From NCBI GenBank assembly GCA_002633025.1, contig NMRB01000891.1:62001-126000 (forward strand): a stretch of DNA of 64,000 nt. Reading direction: 5' to 3'. Each line of letters begins with the position of its first letter. Positions within the stretch are counted from its first letter, which is position 1. Below, piece by piece: positions 1-12,000 of the stretch. Below the pieces are notes generated by a model that was given only the letters and a program-made list of their open reading frames with translations, did no database searches and was not told the DNA's origin. The position numbers and the translations under genes are program-made. The stretch comes from Notospermus geniculatus. Taxonomy: Eukaryota > Nemertea > Pilidiophora > Heteronemertea > Lineidae.

Positions 1-2100
1 GCTGCTGCTGCCCTTGGAAAGGTCATGTCTCCAACAAAACCACAGGTTGCTCCTGTTGCAGAGGGTCAGAAACCAAGCACTCAGACTCCAAAGCCAACAG
101 GCCTGCCAGCTGGACAAGTTTTCCGTGAGGCCGCTGATGTCAGCAAGCCACTCAAGACAGATGCTGCTCTTGGAAAGGCTATGTCTCCAACAGAACTACA
201 GCAGGCTGCACCGGTTGAAACAGCAGCCCTATCAGAGGAACAAAAACCAACTACTCCAGCTCAAAAGCCAGTAGATCTGCCAGGTGGACACGTTTTCAGT
301 GAGGGTGCTGACATTAGCAAGCCACTCAAGACAGATGCTGCTCTTGGGAAGGCTATGTCTCCAACACAACCACAACAAGCTGCCCCTATTCAACCTGCAG
401 CCCCCTCAGAGGAACAAAAACCAAGTACTCCAACTCAAAAGCCGGCAGACCTGCCAGGTGGACAAGTTTTCAGTCACGTTGCTGATGTCAGCAAGCCACT
501 GGAGACAGATGCTGCTCTTGGGAAGGCTATGTCTCCAATACAACAACAAGCCGCCCCTCTTCAACCCGCAGCACCATCAGAGGAACAAAAACCAAGTACT
601 CCAACTCAAAAGCCTGCAGATTTGCCAGGTGGACAAGTTTTCGGTCAAGTTGCTGATGTCAGCAAGCCACTCAAGACAGATGCTGCTCTTGGGAAGGCTA
701 TGTCTCCAACACAACCACGACAAGCTGCCATAGTTGAAAAAGCAGCCCCATCAGAGGAACAAAAACCAAGTACTCCAGCTCAAAAGCCTGCAGATCTGCC
801 AGGTGGACAAGTTTTCAGTGAGGTTGCTGACATCAGCAAGCCACTCAAGACGGATGCTGCTCTGGGGAAGGCTATATCACCAACACAACCACAACAAGCT
901 GCCCCTCTTCAACCCGCAGCCCCATCAGAGGNNNNNNNNNNNNNNNNNNNNNNNNNNNNNNNNNNNNNNNNNNNNNNNNNNNNNNNNNNNNNNNNNNNNN
1001 NNNNNNNNNNNNNNNNNNNNNNNNNNNNNNNNNNNNNNNNNNNNNNNNNNNNNNNNNNNNNNNNNNNNNNNNNNNNNNNNNNNNNNNNNNNNNNNNNNNN
1101 NNNNNNNNNNNNNNNNNNNNNNNNNNNNNNNNNNNNNNNNNNNNNNNNNNNNNNNNNNNNNNNNNNNNNNNNNNNNNNNNNNNNNNNNNNNNNNNNNNNN
1201 NNNNNNNNNNNNNNNNNNNNNNNNNNNNNNNNNNNNNNNNNNNNNNNNNNNNNNNNNNNNNNNNNNNNNNNNNNNNNNNNNNNNNNNNNNNNNNNNNNNN
1301 NNNNNNNNNNNNNNNNNNNNNNNNNNCAACAATCTGCTCCGATTGAAACATAAGCCCCATCAGAGGAACAAAAACCAAGTACTCCAACTAAAAAACCTGC
1401 AGATCTGCCAGGTGGACAAGTTTTCAGTGAAGTTGCTGATGTCAGCAAGCCACTCAAGACAGATGCTGCTCTAGGGAAAGCTATGTCTCCAACACAACCA
1501 CGACAAGCTGCCATAGTTGAAACGGCAGCCCCATCAGAGGAACGAAAACCAAGTACTCCAGCTCAAAAGCCTGCAGATCTGCCAGGTGGACAAGTTTTCA
1601 GTCAGGTTGCTGACATCAGCAAGCCTTTCAAGACAGATGCTGCTCTTGGGAAACCTATGTCTCCAACACAACCACAACAAGCGACCCCTCTTCAACCTGC
1701 AGCCCCCTCAGAGGAACAAAAACCAAGTACTCCAACTCAAAAGCCTGCAGATCTGCCAGGTGGACAAGTTTTCAGTCAGGTTGCTGATGTCAGCAAGCCA
1801 CTGGAGACAGATGCTGCTCTTGGGAAACCTATGTCTCCAACAATACCACAACGAGCTGCCCCAGTTGAAACGGTAGCCACATCAGTGCCATCAGAGGATC
1901 AAAAACCAAGTACCCCTGCACAAGTTGCACCAAAGGAGGAGGAAGTAGAGGCTGCCAAGCCTGCCGAACATGATTTGCCTGTTGAAAGTATTCCTTCCAG
2001 TGAATCCATACCAGGTGAAAGCAGTAAGTCCAGTGGGGTGAGACCTGCAGATCTTCCTGTGGGACAAGTTTTTGGTGAAAAGGATGTTAGTAGGTCTCTC
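1..2100 (+). repeat. Coding minisatellite, period 174 bp (58 codons)
   Basis: Units begin near 25, 181, 355, 529, 700 and 874, then after the gap near 1483, 1657 and 1831. Adjacent units differ at few bases. Two flavours alternate, one with [14 protein letters not shown] and one with [15 protein letters not shown], which suggests a higher-order repeat made by recent unequal exchange. Units past about 1900 are much more diverged. Confidence 0.9.
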
Positions 2101-3069
2101 AGAACAGACGCAGTGCTTGGAAAGGCAATGGTGCCCACAGAGAAACATGTGCCTTTGGCTGATGACAAGGAACTGGCCTTCCCAGGGGAAGCTACTCCAG
2201 GTTACACAGAAGCTCCTCTTGGCAAAGCCTTGTCACCAACCCAAGTGCAGCCTGAATCGGCACCGGAGGAGGTGTCGCCAAGCGAGATTCCACCCCAAGC
2301 ACCTGAGAGAAAACCTAGTCCTCAAGATGTGAGACCAGCAGATCTTCCCACTGGCCAAGTATTCGGAGAACCTGTGACCGCCACCAAACAACTCAGAACA
2401 CAGATGTCAGTTGGTAAGCCGTTGTCACCAACTGAGCCTCTCGCTGCGGAGACCAAAGCAGTAGAGAAGATTCCTGGATTGCCATCGGATCTTGGTGAAA
2501 AACCTCGGGAGGCAGAAATAGCTAGTGAGACTTTTGACACTAGAAAGCCCCTGGAGACTGATGCTGTCAAGCCTGTGTCACCATCTAAAGCAAAACCAGA
2601 GGACTTGGTTGAAAAGGTCAAGGAGGAACCAACAAAGGGTGTGAAGCCAAAGGAATCAACTGGAACTGAATCATTCCTGGCAGATTTACCTGCTGGGCAG
2701 ACTTTCAAGGAGTCAACGGATATGGACAAGACACTCGAGGCCGAGTCCATCATTGGAAAACCCCTTTCACCCACAAAACAGATCAAAGGAGTCGCTGAAG
2801 AGGAGATACCGCAAAAGGATATTGTGACAAAGGAAGAAAAAATAGCTAAGCCTTCTTCATCCTTCAAAGAGGATACTCGTGAACTGGCAACAGAACAGGA
2901 TGCTGTGGATGCTGGAAGTGTGACAGACGTATGGAGAAAAGCAGCAGATCAAGAAGCAGACGCCCTGAGGACAGGAATCACTTTTGGAGCTGAGGAAATG
3001 CAGAAACAGCAAGACATTGGTTTCAAGTTGGACAAGAGTCTTGCATCTAGGATGGAGGCACCATCTAAG
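1..3069 (+). CDS. MACF1: Spectraplakin exon 1 of window: tandem 58-residue Pro/Ser-rich repeats
   Basis: Reading frame 1 is open from the first base, so the exon starts upstream. It codes at least eight near-identical units of about 58 residues. Their core is [18 protein letters not shown], followed by KTDAALGKA and [10 protein letters not shown]. Three or four diverged units follow to about 2800, then a charged segment ending RMEAPSK. The donor is AAG|gtatgg at 3069/3070, phase 0. The repeats do not look like the ~38-residue plakin repeat; they are low-complexity, with many S/T-P and Lys residues. Bases 932-1326 are N. An in-frame TAA at 1351-1353 interrupts the frame. If the exon is read past its donor the frame stops at 3180, which could make a short isoform, but no evidence supports that. 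Confidence 0.8.
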
Positions 3070-6000
3070 GTATGGCCCTATCATACTGGATGCCATACAA
3101 CACCCAGCCCATTTTTGCAAGCTTTTGTACATTATGATGCACAGAATGCTAAAATTCTCACTTGCTGCTTAAGCCATTGAAATCTTACCTCAAGTTCATG
3201 TAATGATATAACTCCTCAACGATGTAATTAATTCCCTTGCTCATGCAAATCCAGCACCAAGCACCAAAGTTTTGCATATACTGATCAAAATACAAATCAC
3301 AGTTCACCTAAAAATCCCTATTTATTTTGAGATATCCTACCCTTTTACAAAAGCAATCGCAGTTGGTCACAGAGGTCTGGCATTGCCCGGGCTCCAGCTT
3401 CTCCTGTTGATGATGGTCAGCATTGCTGTTGACCACACAGCAGGCTGCTGGTATCTTGGAATCAAAGTCCTGAGACTGACGCTAGTGATAAGATGTTGGA
3501 GGAGCTAGATCCCAGTGGCAAAAGCCAGGTCCCTGTGACTTTTAAATACAGCCACAATTATGGTGCGTATGGTTGTTGAATTCTAAAAATACAGGCTCTG
3601 AGATGACCATACGCATTATTGATTTGATCACCAAATTGCACATCTATCATTTAATTTGGAGGCACTGTGCACCAATCTGCAACTTTTGATTCGTTAAGCC
3701 TAATGCCCTCAGACCCGAACACGAAAAATCCAAATCAACAATGTCGTGATTCTGTGTTGTTGGTGCAGTTGTTTTCAGTTTTAGTTCACATGTCGTGCAA
3801 ATCTAAAAACTGATAATTTCATCTATTTCATTTCATAAAATCAAACCCCTTGAAGCCATCTTTATGCAGCAGCACCAGCTGAGATTGAGAACATGATAAT
3901 TCTGATGCTTTGAATCTATGTTGTGCATCAACTCTTCTATATGTTCACCAGAGAATCAGAGTTTGTTTGCATCCATGGACTTTTGCATGCTACATTTGGG
4001 CTGCTGCCTGAGTGGTACAGTGGAAGTGCAACCACCTATCACCTCTGAAGCTGTGGGTGCATTGCCTTGTGTATCATTCTCCAGAATTGGTTATCAGAAG
4101 TGTCAAAAGAAAATCTGATTTTCTCTACATTTGGGCTGCTGCCTGAGTGGTACAGTGGAAGTGTAACCCCCTATCACCTCTGAAATTGTGGATGCATTGC
4201 CTTGTGTATCATTCTCCGGAATTGGTGATCAGGGGTGTCAAAAAGAAATCTGATTCTCTCTACGAACAGTTGAATTTCTAGATGTTGTAAACAGTTTTCT
4301 GCTGCTGTAATGTATTCCTTGAATGCGATGCTATGTATAAAATGCCTGCTTTGAATGACTGAAATTTTTGATTTTGAAATTCTTACTCAATATGCATTTC
4401 CTTCATCCTCAAGCCACCTGTGTTTATTCCAATGAATGCATTCCTTTTCAATTGAATCCAATGAATGCATTCCTTTTCAATTGAATCCAATGAATGCATT
4501 CCTTTTCAATTGAATTCAGTGAATGTATTCCTTTTCAATTGAATCCAATGAATGAATTCCTTTTCAATTGAATCAAATGGAATCCAATGATTGCATTGTT
4601 TTCAATTGAATCCAATGAGTGCATTCCTTTTCAATTGAATCCAATGAATTCATTCCTTTTCAATTGAATCCAATCAAAGCATTCCTTTTCAATTCAATCC
4701 AATGAATGCATTCTTTTTCAGTTGAATCCAATCAATGCATTCCTTTTCAATCAAAAGAATCAATTCCTTTTAAATTGAATCAACTGAATCTATTCATTTC
4801 CAAATGGGAAAACTCAGGTGGCTGTGGAATAGGTAGACATAGTAATTGACCCTACGAGTAGTGGCATGCACTGTGCATATGAAGCCAACAAGGGAACAGT
4901 GTATTTTCATTTATGTAAAAAATGATTTTGTAGCATTATTTTCCTGTAACTTTTGTATCTACCTATTCCATTATGATGTATATTAAACAAGAAATCACGT
5001 GTGAAATATAAATCCTTTCTGGTAATGACTGGGATATTTCACAGTGATTTCATAGCATTTCGCAGAGACTGTGTATTCAAAATGTTGCTGTTTTGTCTTT
5101 TGCCATTTCGCTGCAGCTGTCTTGACGCCTGTTAAAAAGGCTATATCAGGTTACAGTTCAATTTGTACAATGTAGCTGCAGCTCTCATTCTGAGCTTCAA
5201 GACTCAGAGATGGGGTACTGTTGGCATAGACTGCCACCAAGCTTCTGCAGCCTAGAATGGGCCTGTACATGTACTGCACATGGCACGTACGTATGTCAAG
5301 ACTGTGGGCAACCAAATATTTTGAATACCTTCTCTGGCAGTTTTGCTGGTTTCTTTTCCACATCCATAGCTTTTGTCTAAAGCATGCCCTCGTGTGTCCC
5401 GTGTGGTGTTTTTCCTTTAGGCCCACATAGTACATCCCTTATCAATACTTGGTGTATGGCTATAGTGATAGCATGGAATGAGAATGTGTACCGGTACTGT
5501 TAAAACTATCATAGCACACTTGATTTGAATCTGCACAGCAGTTTTGTAATGAGAAGTGCAAAGGGGTGGTGAGGGATCTTGCTGAATGGCTTCACATCCA
5601 GATGGCTCATGGTACCACAAGCTCTGCCTGTCGCACATCGATGCAGGATGCTGACTGTGTGGCAGCATTGGTCCCATGTACCATCCGGGTGAGAATCAGG
5701 GCGCACATTCATAAAACTACTTAAGTCTAAGTGTAACACTTATCCTTTGTTCAACACAAAAGATAAGTATCGTGCTTAGACGTAGGCCTAAATAGTTTTA
5801 TGAACTACTTAAGTCTAAGTGTGACACTTATCCTTTGTTGAACACAAAAGAAGTATCACACTTAGACTTAAGTAGTTATGAATATGGGCCTATGGGACTT
5901 ATTCACAAAGCCCCTATTAGTGTATGGAGTGTGAAAAACGATTGTCCATTGTGGGGAACCTATTGTTCACACTCAGCCTGACAAAGGATTTGCATGGCCT

Positions 6001-9000
6001 CAAAATTATGGGGGCTTTGTGAAGGTCCGAAGGTTCGTATTCATAAAACAACTTAAGCCTACAAGTGTGACACTTATCCTTTGTTCAATACAAAAGATAA
6101 GTATCACAATTTGATTTAAGTATGTTTATGAATATGAACCCAGGTTTGTATTGTACCGGTAGTAGTTTCCAGGAGGTTGCCTCTGGTTTCAAAAGGTTTA
6201 AAAGAAATATTTACAGTTAACTGCCGTAATAGGTTGTGAACTTTGTTGAATCTGTAGTGTCTTAACTCATAATGATTTCAAGTTCCCTTTACTTTTGTTG
6301 GCTAGCTGCTTGTAGTGAGTAATTGCTTTGCCCGCATTGCACTCCCTCCGAGAGTAAGGATAAGAACATTGTAAAACTCTAGAAACATAGGACCAAATTG
6401 CAGTGGCACTCAATCCTTGAAATGGTAAACTTTTACTGGCAATTTTACCGAGGACTGTGGTCAGTGAATGGACATGATCGACACAAAAGTTATGAGTGGC
6501 CAATCTTGCGGCGCCATCTTTCCACAGAAAAATAAATCGTGGCCAATCTTGCAATGCCGTATTTAGGGTGCTAGATTACAATTGCATGATGCTGTAAAAT
6601 AACGCTTGGATATTTCCTAACGATTTGACAGCATAGAATATTTTGAAGTTGATTGATCACTTAACGAAGACCATTTTATTGTGGCGTCACTGAACACATT
6701 CTTTGTGGAGTTCGGCACCTTTACTTTATACTTCATTGAAAATCCTCAATTAAGTTGAAAGTAAATTAAGTTGAAAGTAATCATCTTTGGGCAAGTTTGG
6801 CCTACATATACCTGAGCACTGCGACTGTGCTTTCTGATAATTTCCACCACATTTCAAATTCCACAAGCATCTTGCTATATTCTACATTGCTTTCCTGAAT
6901 TCTGGCTTTATTTGTCACCTTTGCCTCAAAAAAAATATCAGCTTTGTTAAAAAACAGCAGCTTTTCATCACTTATGAACAAATTCATTGCCTTCACTGTG
7001 CAGACTTTCAGATTGGCTGACCTGAGGACCCACTGTCGAGCTTTGCCACTGAGATCTGACACCTTGAATTTCATGGTGTTGTGTCACCCTCCATGCCTTC
7101 TGCCAAATTCTGACCACAGTTACCTGCAATTTGCCTCCTGCTTTCTTGAGTTACTAAGATAATTCACAGTTTTCCAGAAACTTCACTGGAAAATTATGCA
7201 CGTGATTTCATTTGATCTGTTCCTAAAATGTATGCATATGGTTTCTCAACTTTTCCATCGGTCATCGGAGTTTTAGATTTGATGAACAAGACCTAAAAAC
7301 TTACATAACTATTCTTTATTAAGTCATGTTTGAAAAAGTCTTGATTTTGCATGCTCGGTGGTGTTTGGACTAGTATTTGAGAGCATGTTTGGTTTAGAGG
7401 AAATGATAGATGAAATACTATGCATATTTGAGTCTTTCTTCTCGATGTAGAATCATTTTGAATGCTTCTTTTCTGTTCCACCATAACTATTGAAGACAGC
7501 TAGCATATACTCTGTACATGATGCACTTATGTACACGTACGGGGGCCTATATGATATGCACATTGGTGTGCCACGACATGTATTCTATTACATGCATGCA
7601 CCAACCATGTACGTGTACATTTAAATGGGCATCATGCACACTTAGCTGATATTTATGGTGGGACACTCTTTGGAATTCTGTTTTATTGTCAAAGCATCAG
7701 ATATTTGTAGGTCAACTAAGTTAACTATTCCGAACATATTTATTTATATACCGGTAATTTATAAGACAAAATATTCAGTGATATCCAAATATTTGTATTC
7801 ATTTGTACATTTCTGTTTTTTTTTGTTCCTTGACATTGGTGTTGTAACTTCACATGTATATGTATTATCACAGTAAGTACTTCACACTCATCTGATTATT
7901 TTGCCTCCATTTTCACTTGCAATTAGGAAACGGTTAATTTTCTTTTCATTTCAGTTCACTTTAATGTTTATTATCTCTTTCAGTTTGTTCATATACTGTA
8001 GATCCCAAATCTTTAAGAGCAAAAATATTCACTTTTGTTGTGGAAAATTTTGTGGTCTACTGCATTTCAAATGTGGGTGTTCTTGAATCACCATTCATTT
8101 GAAGGCTTTCCATCATAACTGAACCATCTACTGTTTCTAGGACACCCTCCATCATTTTGAATGTTCACAAATATTTAATCATGTTTTTCTTTATATTTTT
8201 ATTTTATTTGTTTCATTTTCCTTCCCTCTCTTTCTGTCATCATTTCCCTTGTCGAACTCTTCTGGTGTTTTTCCTAATCACTTGTGGTGGGGTGTTCTCT
8301 AGATCGGCAAAAATGATGCCAACCACTTATTGATCTCTTAATTACAGGTGCAGAAGTAATGAAATTATCTGTCCATTAGCCATGGATGCTATAAACGAGA
8401 TGTTGACAATGGTTGAAATAATAAATTGAAAATCATTTCCAAAAGAGTCAAAAAAATTGAAGAGTCTTTTGAAGGTTCCTTCAGTAATTATGTTAGTAAA
8501 TTTGTCAAGAACAATTGTTGGATGTTTCAAATGTGGGACATTCTTTACTGTGTAGAAGTCCGAAACTTTGGTCATGTTATCATTCGATATAAGACTACCA
8601 TGGCATTAGGCCATTTCCATGTAGTGAATTAAGGTTTAAGCCTAGTGTTTGGACAGTTTTCCTTTGATACAACCTGATAGTTGATTTTCTTTTTCACAGC
8701 CTTATAAGTACAGTCCCTGGCTCACAAAAGCCCTCAGCGTGAGTTGTGCAAAGAAGTTATACATTTGGTGATGGGTTCATATTTTCACTTGGTTGAAGTT
8801 TATTGGGTTCTGACACTGTAGAAGTGTACTTGTCCTTGCACCCTAATGCTGCCCATCCTACTTACAAAATTGATAACACGAGTGTTATCAGATGATTGAA
8901 ACTGTTCCAAGGTTTGGCAAAATTGGTATGGGATTTGTTTCAGGGTTTACTCACCCAACCACGAGTGTCTCACGCATTTTGATTTTGGCTTTTGTAAATT

Positions 9001-12000
9001 TCACAGGGATGAAAAAAGTGCCTATTTGAAATTGGTCTATTGCTGTGGGTATTTATCACAACAATTTTCGGAGATATCTGTATCTACAAGAGAAATATCT
9101 ATTTGCATTTTAAAGAAATTGCTCCGTCACAAATCTTCTTTTTAACCATGCAGTGGTGTCGTCCTTTGAAGATCATTTTCAGGCTGTCAAATTTGCAAAA
9201 GCTCTGCTTCTCTGTGTTTCACATTCATACCATTCATCATTTGTCTGTTTTAACATTTTGTCTAGATGTTCTTTTGTTCATGATTCTTGGTACCAGTATC
9301 ACCAACACATTCAAACCGAATCTCATTTCATGTAATGCAGATTGTCTCATACACAATCCTTTCATTCCCAAAATAGTTTTCACTTTCTTCCATGTGTTTC
9401 CAAAGACACATGGTGTGACCTTATGTTATGATCACCAAGATGTACCGAACTCAGGATTGGTCCTTCAATCAATCTTGGAATATTCTTTACAAGGATGTAT
9501 TCTAAGAGCATCGTTGGTCGGGCAAAAAATGCCATAAGCTGCTCATATGAACTGCCAAAATGCCAAGTACATCTTGGTGGCATTACACAGGTGTCGCCAA
9601 ACATCGCCGAGGACCTCTCTAATGATTCCACTTTCTCTCAATAGGGGGAGATCCCAGAAGTCTACCAAGGCCTGATGAAGGATCTACAGGCAGAGGAAGA
9701 ATGGCTGACAGCAGTTGAACAAGATCTGTGTAAACACCAACCCGTCTGCGACAACGAGGATGAACTCAGGAACCAGTATGAAGAAAACAAGGTAGCGTTG
9801 ATTGGGAACGGAGTGTAATTTAATAAAATACTGAAATGGATGGGCAAGATTTAGTGATGAAAGTTTATGCCTATTGACTTGTGTGTTTACCCCATCTCTG
9901 AAATGTTCCGAATTCATTGCAGGCAATAGCAGAAGACATTGGAGTCCACAAACAGCCCCTATTGGCCCTTTTATACCAAACAGACCAAATTACAGACAGT
10001 TCCAAGGATGCGCTAAGTCTGAACGAGATCAATGAACTCAATTCCCTCTCAACCGATCTCAAGAACCGGTTGGATAATGTAAGTGTGGCGACACATTTCG
10101 TGATTTGGCTAGGGTCTTTCAACATTTTACTGCCATTTCCCCTGCATATCATTTCTGATTGAGGCATCGCATAGTCATGGTGGATGAAATTCTCTTAAAC
10201 AGAGGTAAATCTGCAGTTTTGATACATTTGGTGTCTGATTTTCTCACCATTTTTTGCAGCTCTCCAAAGAGACAGAGGGCAGACTGAAACTACTGACTGC
10301 AGCAAGTGAGGAGCTTTCAAAGTTTGACGAAGACTTCAGCCGATTCGCGAATTGGGAGGACCAAGCAGAAGACAAACTCCATGACCTTCAGAAGGTCAGT
10401 GGTGACCTTGACAAGATCAAAGATCATCTAGATGTGGCTCGGGTGAGTAGATGTGAATGGTCTTTTTAAACATCAAGGATATTCTGCTTGGTCGTTGCTT
10501 TTAGTTGTTTGCATGAGCAGAGCAGAATGATTGGCTTGTCATTCCTGAATCTCTCTTCATCTCCAGGCACTGAGCAGTGACGTTGTTGCCCACCAAGCCG
10601 ACCTCAGATTCGTCAACATGACGGCGCAGAAGTACGCCGGCCTAGTCAAAGTAAGTATTCCTTCAAAACAATCAGTTGTGGTAATTGTAGATTTGAGAGC
10701 GTCTGTCACTGGGTCACTTTACCTGAGCTCTAGTCATGAAGTTGATCATGCACTGTACTTTCCCATTTCAGCAAAGTCAGAAAGATCAGCAAGCATTCAG
10801 GGCACAGGCCCAAGACACCAAGATTCGCGCATCTCCCAGTGACATCACAGAACCTGAGGGCATCCGGGATAAATTGAAGACTGCCAATGACAGGTCAGTT
10901 GGTGCAAACAGAGGAATTCCTCTTCAGAAATATTCGATGAGTGTGTTAGATTTGGACAGGGGTCAAAATTCTCGGTATCCCGTGTCCTGTGGGCTACCAC
11001 AGCAAAACCCTGAAAATAAACCCCTTCTGGTGCAGAGTTCATGCCTACCTTCCTTTATTCATTGCAGGTACCAAGCTCTACAGGAAGGCACGACTGACAT
11101 GATCAACAAGCTCAGCTCCACTGCTGAGAAACACAAGACCTTCAAAGACAACTTACAGCGGTTGCAGAGTTGGGAGGCGTCTGCTGACAACCAGCTCACA
11201 AGTCTCACAGATGAACCTTTCAAATCCAAGCCCAAGGAACTACAGCAGCAACTTGAAGGAGTGAAGTCGTTCAATGCGGTTGCCATCTCGCAAGGAAAAG
11301 CTTTGGATGATTTGAAGAAACATGCTCAGGATTTGGCAGACGCGTTGTCAGATTTGGAAGCAGACGACACCCAGTTGCAGGATGTGAAGGATAATGTTGA
11401 CGGTTGTGAGGCCAAGCTGACCGACTTGATGTCCGTTGCTCAGGAGCGTGCTAATACCCTCCAAACTGCTATGGTGCAGTCTCAGGGTGTCCAGGTTGGC
11501 ATGGACAACACATTGAAGTGGTTGCAGGATGTTGAAGTCGCTTTGGACAACATGCGACCGATCGGTTTGAGTCGAGACCTTCTCAAGGATCAAGACCAGC
11601 AGTTGAAGATGGTGGAAGCGGACATCGCCAGTCACCAGGCGAGCATCGAGGGCATCAACAATGCTGCCCTGGAATTGATCAAAACGAAAGACCCTGCGAC
11701 TGGTCAGCAGATCAAAGCAGAATTGGATGAAATGAACCAGAAATACGCAGACGTGGTTGACAAATGCAATGCTCGAAGGGACAACATTGACAATGCACAA
11801 GAGAAGCTTGCCGAATTCCAAGCAGCTACGAAGTCGGTGAACGACTGGATTGGATCCGTCGTGAGGAAGTTGGAATCCAAGGACATGACAAGGCTGGACA
11901 ACCTTGGATTCAGCAACAAGGTCAATGAAATTACATCTGAGCATGATGCTAAGATTGTGGACCTCGAAAGCCTGGAACAAATCGCCACAGAACTCATGAC

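Larger units (their letters stand above)
3070..8699 (+). other. Intron 1 (5.6 kb), repeat-rich
   Basis: Phase-0 intron. It contains a 135-bp tandem duplication, a 29-bp minisatellite and fold-back elements (listed separately). The remaining sequence is AT-rich with short chance ORFs; I see no supported exon. A possible decayed coding stretch near 3380-3530 is noted under rejected items. Confidence 0.75.

Noticed and set aside
3070-3180. Read-through of exon 1 past its donor to a stop at 3180, giving an alternative C-terminus
   Set aside because: The donor aag|gtatgg is good and no polyadenylation signal of note follows closely; nothing beyond the open frame supports it.
3380-3530. Protein-like stretch with [18 protein letters not shown] in one frame and [15 protein letters not shown] in another
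   Set aside because: Needs a frameshift, splice sites are weak, and no phase fits the phase-0 neighbours. At most a decayed exon.
4426-4800. CRISPR-like regular repeat
   Set aside because: Units are contiguous without unique spacers and the DNA is animal; it is a minisatellite.
9040-9537. 165-residue plus-strand ORF in intron 2
   Set aside because: No domain or motif seen, Phe/Ile/Cys-rich composition typical of AT-rich noncoding DNA. It overlaps no plausible exon signals.
11348-11980. 210-residue ORF on the minus strand opposite exon 8
   Set aside because: Shadow of the strong spectrin-repeat coding frame on the plus strand.
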